Source: CAAGNP01 sp045595965
GTDB taxonomy: Bacteria; Bacteroidota; Bacteroidia; Bacteroidales; UBA932
NCBI GenBank assembly: GCA_045595965.1
Contig: JAZOBN010000022.1
Location: 1 to 33,894, forward strand
DNA: 33,894 bases
Direction of reading: 5' to 3'
The position numbers were made by a program, and so were the translations under genes. Positions within the stretch are counted from its first letter, which is position 1; every line of letters begins with the position of its first letter. This document shows, one piece after another, positions 22,153 to 31,223 of the stretch. The notes below the pieces were generated by a model, which worked only from the letters and a program-made list of their open reading frames with translations, was not told the DNA's origin and did not search any database.

Positions 22153-22968
22153 ATGGCACAAAAAAACAACAATATGAAAATCTGGATTAAGAATATCTCC
22201 ATGATATTAGGGATTATTATAATCCTTCTCGTGGCTGTCTCCATTTTCCTACAATTGGTAACACGACACAACAAAGAGATCGTTGTTCCCGATTTTACAA
22301 ACATGTCCATATCTGAAGCAGAGTTATTGGCACAAAAAGGGGAACTCCGCCTCGACATCACAGACTCTGTATATATCAAAAGGATCCCAAGAGGTCACAT
22401 ATCACGTCAGAATCCAGAGCCAGGGAGTATGGTAAAGAAAGGGAGAAGAATACTCCTTACCATCAACTCAAACCTTCCTCAGACAGTAGAGATGCCACAA
22501 CTTGTAGGTTACTCACTCAGACAGGCAAAAACAGAACTTATATCCAACGGTCTCACTATCGGAAAGTTGGTTTATGAGCCAGATATGGCTACCAACAATG
22601 TCCTAAAGCAGATGTGCGGCGGGACTGAAATAGAGGCAGGGACAATTATAGAGACAGACACAGTAATTGACCTCGTTCTCGGGATGAATATCTCTGACAC
22701 CACCACATTTATTCCAAATGTAAAAGGGTACAAACTGACACTTGCCAAAGACTTGTTGAATGACAACTCCCTCAACATAAACAAAATCACATTTGATGAG
22801 AGTGTAGTCACATACAGCGACACATTAAATGCTGTTGTATTCTCCCAGATACCTGCCCCATCTGATTCTATCCAATACAGATTGGGCACATATGTAGAGG
22901 TCTGTCTTACTATTGACCAGGAAAAACTGATCGAGCCCGAAACCCCAGAGACTGAAGATGAACTCTAA
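22153..22968 (+). CDS. Membrane-anchored protein with three PASTA domains
   Basis: The 271-residue protein has a short cytoplasmic start, one transmembrane helix (SMILGIIIILLVAVSIFLQLV, about 16-36) and three extracytoplasmic PASTA repeats at roughly 43-107, 110-178 and 186-254. The repeats open VVPDFTNMSISEAE, EMPQLVGYSLRQAK and FIPNVKGYKLTLAK. PASTA domains in other phyla bind peptidoglycan fragments or beta-lactams on PknB-type kinases and penicillin-binding proteins. Here there is no kinase or transpeptidase part. A second ATG (22174) would remove 7 residues. The 3' end overlaps rluD by 11 bases, implying coupled translation. Confidence 0.85.
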   Translation: MAQKNNNMKIWIKNISMILGIIIILLVAVSIFLQLVTRHNKEIVVPDFTNMSISEAELLAQKGELRLDITDSVYIKRIPRGHISRQNPEPGSMVKKGRRILLTINSNLPQTVEMPQLVGYSLRQAKTELISNGLTIGKLVYEPDMATNNVLKQMCGGTEIEAGTIIETDTVIDLVLGMNISDTTTFIPNVKGYKLTLAKDLLNDNSLNINKITFDESVVTYSDTLNAVVFSQIPAPSDSIQYRLGTYVEVCLTIDQEKLIEPETPETEDEL

Positions 22969-24034
22969 TAAATACGACATCGATCCCGACATCGACCTCG
23001 AAGATGAGAAATTCGAAGAAGATGGTGCCGAAGGTGGTATGTTCGAGCACTTCAGATTTGTTGTAGACAAGGGGCAATCGCTGCTCCGCATAGACAAATA
23101 TCTCACCACCCGTATGGAACACACATCCAGACATCGCATACAACTTGCGATTGATGCGAAGTATGTCCGTGTAGGTGACGTGGTTGTAAAGGCAAACTAC
23201 AGGGTCAAACCCAATGATATCATCACCTTTGTCCTCCCATACAGAAGAAGAGGTTTTGAGATAATACCTGAAGAGATTCCACTCGATATCAGATATGAGG
23301 ATGACGATGTTCTGGTCGTAAACAAGCCTGCCGGGCTGGTTGTACACCCAGGCTGCGGACACTACACAGGGACACTGATAAACGGCCTCGCACACTATCT
23401 TGGAAGAAGTCAGGGACCAGATGCCGAAGATGACCGTATGGGTGTCCTGGTACACCGTATCGACAAAGATACATCAGGAACCCTTATTGTATCAAAAACA
23501 GATGAGGCACAGATACACCTTGCCAAACAATTCTTCGATCACTCAATAGACAGAAGATATGTCGCTATAGTATGGGGAGATATGGAGCAGGATGAAGGGA
23601 TCGTTATAGGGAACATCGGGAGAGACCCAAATGACAGATTGAGATTTAAGGTTTTCGAAGATGGTTCTGCAGGAAAACACGCTGTCACCCACTACAAGGT
23701 ACTGGAGAGACTCGGTTATGTAACAGTTATAGAGTGTAAACTCGAAACAGGGCGTACCCACCAGATCAGAGTGCACATGAATCACATCGGTCATCCACTC
23801 TTCAACGATGACAGATATGGTGGAGACAGAGTCCTCAAGGGGGTTCTATACTCCAAATACAAACAATTTATAGACAACTGTTTCGAAGTGCTTCCAAGAC
23901 AGGCTCTCCACGCCAAGACCCTGGGATTTGTCCATCCCAGAACACAAAAAAATATCCTCGTTGAGAGTGAACTCCCCGAGGATATGGTATCTTTGATCCA
24001 GAAGTTCCGGACATTTATCGCCGGAAGGAAATAA
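22958..24034 (+). CDS. rluD: 23S rRNA pseudouridine synthase, RluD type
   Basis: The 358-residue protein has an acidic N-terminal stretch (about 7-30), an S4 RNA-binding domain (LLRIDKYLTTRMEHTSRHRIQLAI, 42-65 region) and a catalytic domain. The latter carries VNKPAGLVVHPG, LVHRIDKDTSG (catalytic D169) and LETGRTHQIRVHM. RluD makes the pseudouridines of helix 69 in 23S rRNA. The S4 domain separates it from the shorter RluA-like gene at 7802-8530. It overlaps the PASTA gene and ends directly against the convergent barrel gene, with no gap. Confidence 0.92.
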   Translation: MNSNKYDIDPDIDLEDEKFEEDGAEGGMFEHFRFVVDKGQSLLRIDKYLTTRMEHTSRHRIQLAIDAKYVRVGDVVVKANYRVKPNDIITFVLPYRRRGFEIIPEEIPLDIRYEDDDVLVVNKPAGLVVHPGCGHYTGTLINGLAHYLGRSQGPDAEDDRMGVLVHRIDKDTSGTLIVSKTDEAQIHLAKQFFDHSIDRRYVAIVWGDMEQDEGIVIGNIGRDPNDRLRFKVFEDGSAGKHAVTHYKVLERLGYVTVIECKLETGRTHQIRVHMNHIGHPLFNDDRYGGDRVLKGVLYSKYKQFIDNCFEVLPRQALHAKTLGFVHPRTQKNILVESELPEDMVSLIQKFRTFIAGRK

Positions 24035-26929
24035 CTATCTTCTTCCACCTCCCGGTCTTGGACCGCCCATATGGCCTCTACCACCAGGTCCGGGACCCAT
24101 ACCTTGTTTGCCGAATGTTCCGAATCTCCATGTAAAGCTCAGCATAAAGTATTGTCCGAGGGTATTTCTCTGGATATCCTGCACATAGTTGTCATTTGTT
24201 GTTCTGCTGATGTTCTTCGCCTGTCTGAGGATATCATAAACCTTAAATCTCAAAGTAGCCCTTTTCTTTAGCATCAGCTGGGATATCTCAGCATTCCATA
24301 CACATACAGGCTCGTTATAACCATCTTCGTACCCTATGTAGAAGGTATATCTTGCATCAGATCTGATCTCAGTACCCCATGGCATTGTATAGTTCACCTC
24401 AGCATTTACAGAATTTGTCCATGTAGATGGCTCCTCCTGTGACTCGATTTCATACCAAGCGGTAGAATATCTTGCTGACCCTCCTACCCTGGCTTCGAAT
24501 ACATCATTGCGATATACAAAATTCAACCTTTCAGATACACTTAAAGTAGTTGTCCTGCCGGCAATAAGATGGTCGATAATCTCCTCGAGGGTAGCCACAT
24601 CTCCTGTACCTGTATAACTCAATTTTCTACTTACATTGAAATTGGTAAATGTCATAATCGAGAAATTGGATTTTGCAATCGGGGTGTTGAACATATAGCG
24701 TCCACCGATTGTAAATGTCCCCTCTTTGGAGTTGATGGGGGCTGAATATTGGACACCATCTGAATTGTACCATCTTGCTGTGATGATATCATCCTTGGAA
24801 TAACTTGCATTCAACCCGGCATTCTGGGTAGCAAATGTCTCAGTATTTGTATTTCTGTAGTTCACATTCAGACGGTGATTGAATTCGGGCTGAAGTGAAG
24901 GGTTACCCAATGATACATACAGAGGGTCAGAATTGTCCGGAACGGGTTGCAACTGTGTAATTGAAGGTTGGTTTGTTGAGCCCCTGTAGTTGATTCTCAA
25001 GAAATTTCTGTCTGAAAACCTGTAGTCAAAACGGGCAGATGGTGCATAATTTATCACACTGTATGCCAACGTACTGTCTCTCCCCTCCCTCATCAACGCT
25101 GTCACACTCTTGGTATATGCAGGTTGTACACTAAAACCGATCTGGGCATTGTATTTCTCCTCCTGCTTAACCAATGTCAATCTTGCATCCTGATTGATGA
25201 ATGTATTCACATAACGGTTTGAGAACAATGTATCGAGAGATGTATGTTCCCCTGTAGAAGCATCCAGATTATATGTCATCTTTTCCGCTTCAGTCTGACG
25301 GTAGTTATATCTGTAAGATGCCTCCAGGAAGAAGTTCTTTCCTAACGGCTCTGTATATGACAGTCTTGCCCCCAAAGTATATCCGTCACTCTTCTGGAAA
25401 TATTGCTGATCCACTTTTTTTATATCAGCAATAGATTCTCCATAGCTGTTGGTTCTGAATGTCTTTGTTGTAGAGTTATTCTCACCATCGAGTCTGTTTT
25501 GAGAAATATTATAATTGAAGTTTGCAGAGACTGTACGACCTTTTTTATTGCCTATTTTGTGACGTAACAACAAACGTCCGCTCGCTGTCCAGTTCTGATT
25601 GTCGCCATGGGAGTTACGATCCACTTCATTCACCCTACCCTTTACATTGTTGTCTGTAGTATCTTTAGACATCTCATCAAAGTCTCCATATCCGAAATTG
25701 AATTGGGGGGTAAAAAGGATAGAGGTTCTTTTAGTAACATCCCAGTCTGCCCTTATACCAGCCCTGTGGCCCTGCATAAAAGAGTGATTTGACTCCTCTT
25801 TAATGGTTGTTATCTCCTCATTGCCATCCATCATGGTCCTTCTGTTACTCCTCATCCACATATCCTTGTCATTACCGTTGTAGAGGTAGTTACCACCTAG
25901 TTCCATATCACCATCAAGAAGATTTCCATTTATATTGGCTCCACCCATCCACGATGTTGTAATACCGCTGTTTCCACCACCGAACATAGCACCCATTCCT
26001 CCACCACCGCCGGAAGAACGCATAGCGCTCATCATCTCACCTGCCATATCCTGGAAACCTCTGTTGTTTGTATTGTTTGCATTCAAGATAATGCTCACCT
26101 GACTGTTCTCTGTAAAACGACCTATCATACCGGCACCCTGAAACCTTGCATCGTACTCAGACTCCGCATTTTTGATCATATCCATACCACCTCCACCAGA
26201 GAGATTTCCAAACCATCCCTGCATCATACCGGGCTTGATACTCAAGTCCAGGACTGTCTCCTCTTCTCCATCATCAATACCTGTAAACTCCGCCTGCTCA
26301 GATTTCTTCTCAACAAGTTTTACCTTATTTACAATCTTTGCGGGGATATTTTTTGAAGCCAATTGAGGGTCATCAAGGAAGAACTCCTTACCGTCAATAT
26401 AGATTTTATTGATAGTTTCACCATTGGCTGTGATGGTACCATCTGTATCAATTTCAAAACCTGGAAGCTTTTTTATCAGATCCTCCAGCATATCATTGTC
26501 TGTAGTCTTTATTGCTGTTGCACTATATTCAATGGTATCCTTTTTTACAACAATAGGATTTCCCACAGCAGATACCACTACCTGCTCAAGCGATGTAACA
26601 TCCTGCTGCAAAAGAATAGTCCCCAAATCTAAAGTTCCCCCCTTCATATCCACATTCAGGGATTTCACTTTATATCCCATCAACTCTGCCTTGAATATAT
26701 ATTTACCTTTTCTGACTTTGGTTATCTCTGCATAACCTTGGGTATCAGTCATCGAATAGAGGGCCCCTTTTACTGAGCCGTCAGCTGAAAGATATACCGA
26801 TGCAAATTCTACCGGTGACTGGGTCAATGAATCTACTAACTTAACTTTAACAATCCCCCCTTGAGCCAGGACAGATCCTGTCCACAACAACACTATAATG
26901 GGAAAAAGAACTACTTTTCTAATATTCAT
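24035..26929 (-). CDS. TonB-receptor-like outer-membrane beta-barrel protein with carboxypeptidase-regulatory-like domain
   Basis: The 964-residue protein has a signal peptide (VVLFPIIVLLWTGSVLAQ, 6-23) and a CarboxypepD-regulatory-like domain (about 28-112). A plug-like region (VVVSAVGNPIVVKKDTIEYSA, IYIDGKEFF) lies around 115-215, followed by a large barrel. This is the architecture of Bacteroidota TonB-receptor-like barrels lacking an obvious TonB box and lacking a SusD partner next door. Gly/Met-rich loop GGGGGMGAMFGGG is at about 307-319. The barrel seems to end YFMLSFTWRFGTF, but 25 more residues rich in Gly, Pro and Arg follow. A -7 box lies at 26972-26979. Ligand unknown. Confidence 0.85.
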   Translation of the reverse strand: MNIRKVVLFPIIVLLWTGSVLAQGGIVKVKLVDSLTQSPVEFASVYLSADGSVKGALYSMTDTQGYAEITKVRKGKYIFKAELMGYKVKSLNVDMKGGTLDLGTILLQQDVTSLEQVVVSAVGNPIVVKKDTIEYSATAIKTTDNDMLEDLIKKLPGFEIDTDGTITANGETINKIYIDGKEFFLDDPQLASKNIPAKIVNKVKLVEKKSEQAEFTGIDDGEEETVLDLSIKPGMMQGWFGNLSGGGGMDMIKNAESEYDARFQGAGMIGRFTENSQVSIILNANNTNNRGFQDMAGEMMSAMRSSGGGGGMGAMFGGGNSGITTSWMGGANINGNLLDGDMELGGNYLYNGNDKDMWMRSNRRTMMDGNEEITTIKEESNHSFMQGHRAGIRADWDVTKRTSILFTPQFNFGYGDFDEMSKDTTDNNVKGRVNEVDRNSHGDNQNWTASGRLLLRHKIGNKKGRTVSANFNYNISQNRLDGENNSTTKTFRTNSYGESIADIKKVDQQYFQKSDGYTLGARLSYTEPLGKNFFLEASYRYNYRQTEAEKMTYNLDASTGEHTSLDTLFSNRYVNTFINQDARLTLVKQEEKYNAQIGFSVQPAYTKSVTALMREGRDSTLAYSVINYAPSARFDYRFSDRNFLRINYRGSTNQPSITQLQPVPDNSDPLYVSLGNPSLQPEFNHRLNVNYRNTNTETFATQNAGLNASYSKDDIITARWYNSDGVQYSAPINSKEGTFTIGGRYMFNTPIAKSNFSIMTFTNFNVSRKLSYTGTGDVATLEEIIDHLIAGRTTTLSVSERLNFVYRNDVFEARVGGSARYSTAWYEIESQEEPSTWTNSVNAEVNYTMPWGTEIRSDARYTFYIGYEDGYNEPVCVWNAEISQLMLKKRATLRFKVYDILRQAKNISRTTNDNYVQDIQRNTLGQYFMLSFTWRFGTFGKQGMGPGPGGRGHMGGPRPGGGRR

Positions 26930-26971
26930 TACTACTAATATATCTCAATTTTTTTCACCCTTTTGACAAAC

Positions 26972-26979
26972 CAAAAGTA
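26972..26979 (-). promoter_or_regulatory. Possible -7 box of the barrel gene
   Basis: TACTTTTG on the minus strand fits TAnnTTTG and lies 42 bases before the barrel gene ATG. No TTTG at the expected upstream distance is seen, so the barrel gene might also be reached by read-through from ruvC, which ends only 20 bases further upstream. Confidence 0.4.
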
Positions 26980-26999
26980 AAAAAGTTTAATCACTATTT

Positions 27000-27563
27000 T
27001 TATTTAACCCTTCCCGGATGTGATTTTACAAATGCCTCCCAGGAGGTAGATGCAGTTGTATCTATAAGAGGGTTAATTAGTTGGTAGGAGTGGCACATAG
27101 CTATTGCCACAGCATCTGATGCATCCAAAAAATTTGTATGAAATTCTACTTTTAATGTCTTCTGCAATATCATTGAAACCTGCTCCTTGGATGCATCCCC
27201 TCTCCCCGTAATTGCCATCTTCACTTTTCTGGGAGCATATTCAAAAATAGGGAGTCCATTACTGAGCCCCGCTGCTATTGCAGCCCCCTGTGCTCGCCCC
27301 AATTTGAGCATAACCTGAGGGTTCTTCCCGTAGAAAGGGGCCTCCACAGCAAGATCATTGGGTTTGTATCTCCCGATAATGGTATTAATTTCTTTGTAAA
27401 TGGTGTTGAGCTTTGAAAAATGGTCCTTCTCCTTTCTCAAATCTACGACACCCATATCAATGAAATGTGTCTTCTTGCCATCAACAAGGATAACCCCGAA
27501 ACCAAGTATATTGGTTCCAGGGTCAATTCCTAATATGATTCTTTGCCCCTCCACTTTAGTCAA
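27000..27563 (-). CDS. ruvC: Holliday junction endodeoxyribonuclease RuvC
   Basis: The 187-residue resolvase keeps all four acidic catalytic residues: D14 in LGIDPGTN, E74 in VEAPF, D147 and D150 in LDASDAVAIA. RuvC cuts four-way junctions made by homologous recombination, working with RuvAB. The start overlaps the end of serS by 8 bases, placing it last in the operon that begins at 32926. ruvA and ruvB are not in the window. Confidence 0.96.
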   Translation of the reverse strand: MTKVEGQRIILGIDPGTNILGFGVILVDGKKTHFIDMGVVDLRKEKDHFSKLNTIYKEINTIIGRYKPNDLAVEAPFYGKNPQVMLKLGRAQGAAIAAGLSNGLPIFEYAPRKVKMAITGRGDASKEQVSMILQKTLKVEFHTNFLDASDAVAIAMCHSYQLINPLIDTTASTSWEAFVKSHPGRVK

Positions 27564-28827
27564 TTACAGAAAAACCTATATATTTCTGCAATATTTGGGG
27601 AACTTCTATACCATTTTCAGTCTGGTTATTCTCCAGAATGGCAGCAAGGATTCTTGGCAAAGCCAATGAACTGCCGTTCAATGTATGAGCCAAATGGATT
27701 TTACCTTCTGAATCTTTGAATCTGAGTTTTAATCTGTTTGCCTGGAATGACTCAAAGTTTGAAACCGAGCTCACCTCCAACCACCTTTGCTGTGCAGCTG
27801 AGTACACCTCAAAGTCATAAGTAAGTGCAGAGGTAAAGCTCATGTCACCACCACACAATCTCAAAATCCTATATGGAAGGCCAAGAGATGCAACAAGTTT
27901 TTCAACATGTGCAACCATCTCATCCAAAGCTTCATAAGAGTGGTCAGGATGTGACAGTCTTACGATTTCCACCTTATCAAACTGATGCAATCTGTTCAAT
28001 CCCCTCACATCTTTACCATAAGAGCCTGCCTCTCTTCTGAAACATGGTGTATATGCTGTCAACATCACAGGAAAATCTTTCTCTGCAAGGATTACATCTC
28101 TATAGATATTTGTAACCGGGACCTCAGCTGTAGGGACAAGATAGAAATTATCAAGTTGTGCATGATACATCTGCCCCTCTTTGTCGGGCAACTGACCTGT
28201 TCCGAAACCAGAAGCTTCGTTTACAAGGATTGGAGGTTCAACCTCCATATAACCTGCATCCGAATTGTAATCAAGGAAGTATTGGATGAGGGCTCTCTGA
28301 ATTTTTGCACCTTTACCTTTATATACAGGGAAACCTGCACCGGTCAACTTAACCCCCAGATCAAAATCTATAATATCATATTTCTTCGCAAGTTCCCAGT
28401 GTGGAAGGGCATTATCAGCCAAAGAGGGTGTTTCTCCGCCCATTCTGACAACAACATTATCCTCAGCTGTTTTACCGACTGGAACCTCATTGCAGGGGAG
28501 GTTAGGGAGTAGTACCAGAAGGTCATTCTGTCTGGTCTGACTCTCATCCAATTGTTGTTCAAGTTCTTTTGAACGCTCTTTAAGTTGTGCAACAGCAGCC
28601 TTTACCCCCTCTGCCTCATCTTTCTTTCCCTCTTTCATCAAAGCACCGATCTCTTTAGCCTTCGATTTCTGCTCCGACAAGCACTGGTCAAGTTCTGTCT
28701 GGTAATTTCTTCTCAGTTTGTCTTGTTCAAGGATATCTGCTACAATCTGCTTAGCATCAAAATTCTTGACAGCAAGTCTTTCAACTACAAATTCGGGTTG
28801 TTCCCTTAACAGTTTTAGTGTAAGCAT
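27556..28827 (-). CDS. serS: Seryl-tRNA synthetase
   Basis: The 423-residue class II synthetase has an N-terminal coiled-coil arm (about 30-105, rich in KAKEIGALMKEGKKDEAE-type heptads). It also has the TAEVPVTN active-site segment, motif 2 (TPCFRREAGSYGKDVRGLNR) and motif 3 (HTLNGSSLALPRILAAILE). It charges tRNA-Ser and tRNA-Sec with serine. It starts 26 bases after the phosphoesterase-propeller gene and overlaps ruvC, so an essential synthetase lies downstream of a regulatory-looking gene set. Confidence 0.97.
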   Translation of the reverse strand: MLTLKLLREQPEFVVERLAVKNFDAKQIVADILEQDKLRRNYQTELDQCLSEQKSKAKEIGALMKEGKKDEAEGVKAAVAQLKERSKELEQQLDESQTRQNDLLVLLPNLPCNEVPVGKTAEDNVVVRMGGETPSLADNALPHWELAKKYDIIDFDLGVKLTGAGFPVYKGKGAKIQRALIQYFLDYNSDAGYMEVEPPILVNEASGFGTGQLPDKEGQMYHAQLDNFYLVPTAEVPVTNIYRDVILAEKDFPVMLTAYTPCFRREAGSYGKDVRGLNRLHQFDKVEIVRLSHPDHSYEALDEMVAHVEKLVASLGLPYRILRLCGGDMSFTSALTYDFEVYSAAQQRWLEVSSVSNFESFQANRLKLRFKDSEGKIHLAHTLNGSSLALPRILAAILENNQTENGIEVPQILQKYIGFSVID

Positions 28828-28853
28828 TTTATTTTTTATTTAATATTCTCAAA

Positions 28854-30734
28854 TCAGTATTTCAAAAGTGACACTTTTCCATCCATCGTGGTCACTAACA
28901 ATCTTCTCTCTTCCAATGGCTGAATATAGTTTACCAAAGCAAATGAAAGTCTGTGTCTCCACACTATTTCCCCTGAGGATGCATCCAAAGCGACGATAGA
29001 TCCTTTGTCTGTAGGGATAAATGCAAGGTTCTCAGAGAATGTAATAGGAGTTGGTGCAATATCATACCCTATCTGAATATCTGATGCCCACAAGACCTCC
29101 GGTGTTCTGCTTTCAGAGGTAGAGAAAGAGAAAATGGTATCTTTCATTGTCTTTACAATGATTCTGTCACCTGCCGGTGATAATCCTATCGACTCACGGC
29201 CACCTCTATGAACCCACATAGTGCTTCCGCTTGAAGCTTCAATAGAGTATGTCTTCCTTTCAGGGGTTACGACATATACTCTGTTTCCACTCTTGACCGG
29301 CCATACAGATGCAGGAGAGAGCATTCTGCTCCCTTTGGTCTTCCACTTCCATTGAAGTTTGCCTGTTTTGGGGTCAAGCGAATAGAGGGTATTTCCCCAA
29401 TCACCAAACAATACCTGCTCTTCATCCACATACGCCTTGGTCTCAACAAACCCCTTTACATCAGCATAACTCCATTTCAACTTACCTGTCTTCAATTCCA
29501 GAGCCCTGAATCTTCCGTCAGATGCACCTACATATACCACTCCATCAAAGATCGTTGCCGAGGCAAGGACAGATTTGTCACAATAGTGTTTCCACAACTG
29601 TCTCCCTGTCTTAAGATCAAGACAATAGATGATATTATCTGTACAACCCACCACCACATACTTTTTGTGAACTGCTGGAGTAGAGAATACTTTTCCTGGA
29701 AGTCTTACCCTCCATTTCAAAGTTCCATCCTTCAATGTGACACATTTGACATCCCCTTTAGTTGTTGTATAGATCACATTATCACCGGAATACACTGCTC
29801 CTGCACCAATATCGCCATCCTCCTGCAATGTCCATACTGCCTCAACATTCGGATATTGTTCATTCGCTGAGTAATCGGGGCGATAACTCTTCCCTTTGTA
29901 TGGTTCTGTCCTTTCACTGAAAATAGCAGGTTCTGAAATTTTCATCTCAAACCACGGATTTTTCAATGCAGGATCATTTACATCCATTCCGACTACCTTT
30001 TCACTGATAGAAATTTTCCCATCTTCAATAGTCACGATATTGTAACCGGGACCTCTCCTCCCTGCCGACATAGAAGATCGCCCGAGGATTCCTGTCATCC
30101 CTTCATAGTCGAGGATTCTGTTTGAGTGCCAGTGTCCGCCCATTACCAATTGGGTATTAGCACCCTTCAAAAGATCGATAACCTGAAAATAGTTCAGAAC
30201 AGAGGTATCCATAGGGAAGTGATTCACAAAAATGAGTGGTTTCTCCACTGGAGTAGCCTTTACCAATGAGTCAATCCATACAATACTCTCTCTGGGTACA
30301 AGAGCTGGAGCCATCCTCATATTCGGCCCGCTGTTGGTACCTACGAATTTGACCCCAAATGCTTCAAAATCGAAATGCTCATAACCGAAAACAGTAGCAA
30401 ATGTATTGCATCCGCTCTCCGACCATTTTGCATCATGATTACCGGCAACGATGTAATATGGTTTTTCAAACTTGTCTATAATTTGTTTTGCCAATTTGAT
30501 TTCGGCATCAGAACCGAACTCTGTAATATCCCCGGCAAGAATCGAAAAACTTATCTGAGGATCTTTATTGATCTCATCGATACACACTTGCAGTTCTTCA
30601 ACACTTTTACCACCTACAGAAATATGTGTATCGGCCAAATAGGCAAATTTTCCCCCTTTTGGTTGTCCTGCACTGCCAAAAGAGAACATACCAAGGGTAA
30701 CAAAAAGTAAAAACTTCTTCATTTTATCTCTCAT
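28854..30734 (-). CDS. Exported calcineurin-like phosphoesterase fused to a PQQ-like beta-propeller
   Basis: The 626-residue protein has a signal peptide (residues 5-23) and a metallophosphoesterase domain (about 27-260). The full metal set is present: ADTH (D35, H37), AGDITEFG (D69), GNHD (99-101), VNHFP and GGHWH. From about 310 to the end there are repeated PQQ-like blades (LKDGTLKWRVRLPG, LKTGRQLWKHYC, LKTGKLKWSYAD, PKTGKLQWKWKT, SSGEIVWRHRL). The phosphoesterase substrate and the role of the propeller (binding or scaffold) are unknown. The ATG abuts the stop of the NusG-like gene with no gap; a second in-frame ATG at 30722 would also keep the signal peptide. Confidence 0.88.
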   Translation of the reverse strand: MRDKMKKFLLFVTLGMFSFGSAGQPKGGKFAYLADTHISVGGKSVEELQVCIDEINKDPQISFSILAGDITEFGSDAEIKLAKQIIDKFEKPYYIVAGNHDAKWSESGCNTFATVFGYEHFDFEAFGVKFVGTNSGPNMRMAPALVPRESIVWIDSLVKATPVEKPLIFVNHFPMDTSVLNYFQVIDLLKGANTQLVMGGHWHSNRILDYEGMTGILGRSSMSAGRRGPGYNIVTIEDGKISISEKVVGMDVNDPALKNPWFEMKISEPAIFSERTEPYKGKSYRPDYSANEQYPNVEAVWTLQEDGDIGAGAVYSGDNVIYTTTKGDVKCVTLKDGTLKWRVRLPGKVFSTPAVHKKYVVVGCTDNIIYCLDLKTGRQLWKHYCDKSVLASATIFDGVVYVGASDGRFRALELKTGKLKWSYADVKGFVETKAYVDEEQVLFGDWGNTLYSLDPKTGKLQWKWKTKGSRMLSPASVWPVKSGNRVYVVTPERKTYSIEASSGSTMWVHRGGRESIGLSPAGDRIIVKTMKDTIFSFSTSESRTPEVLWASDIQIGYDIAPTPITFSENLAFIPTDKGSIVALDASSGEIVWRHRLSFALVNYIQPLEERRLLVTTMDGKVSLLKY

Positions 30735-31211
30735 TTACAATTTTTCTGTTTTCAATTTCTCTACACACACCACGATACCCAACTCTTCAAGATACAAGTA
30801 ATAGTACTTTGAGGTGAGCTTTACCACTTTTCCCGACCTCTTTTCAAACGGACCATCAACAATCGTTGCAGTTTCACCCACTGAAAGAAGTCTGTTATTG
30901 TCTGCAATTGCTACAAATTCCTTGATTGCATCTATCTCGCTCTCCCTCACCACAGCTGGTTTGCCTACATAGTAAACCACCCTCACAACCCCTTTGGTTG
31001 CCGCCACTCTGCTCAATTCGACTGCCCTGCATTTTACAAAGATATATGAAGAAAACAGGGGCATCTCGACTATCTTTATCCTGTCTGACCACTTTCTCTT
31101 CGCCTTGTATAAAGGGAGGAAAACTTCAACGCCATCCTCTGCCAACCTCTTTTCCACCATCTTCTCCCCCCTTGGGGCAGTATATAGAACATACCATTTT
31201 TCCGGTTGCAT
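30735..31211 (-). CDS. NusG/UpxY-family transcription elongation factor
   Basis: The 158-residue protein begins EKWYVLYTAPRGEKMVEKRL, a NusG N-terminal (NGN) domain typical of UpxY/RfaH-like paralogues. The linker PLFSSYIFVKC and a C-terminal KOW-like domain (VDGPFEKRSGKVVKL, about 118-132) follow. UpxY proteins stop premature termination in capsule operons of Bacteroides and are usually the first gene there. No polysaccharide gene is near. Instead this gene lies between a sirtuin (12 bases upstream) and a phosphoesterase fusion (0 bases downstream). It may act on its own operon or on a distant locus. The general NusG is expected elsewhere. Confidence 0.85.
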   Translation of the reverse strand: MQPEKWYVLYTAPRGEKMVEKRLAEDGVEVFLPLYKAKRKWSDRIKIVEMPLFSSYIFVKCRAVELSRVAATKGVVRVVYYVGKPAVVRESEIDAIKEFVAIADNNRLLSVGETATIVDGPFEKRSGKVVKLTSKYYYLYLEELGIVVCVEKLKTEKL

Positions 31212-31223
31212 ATCCTCAAAAAA

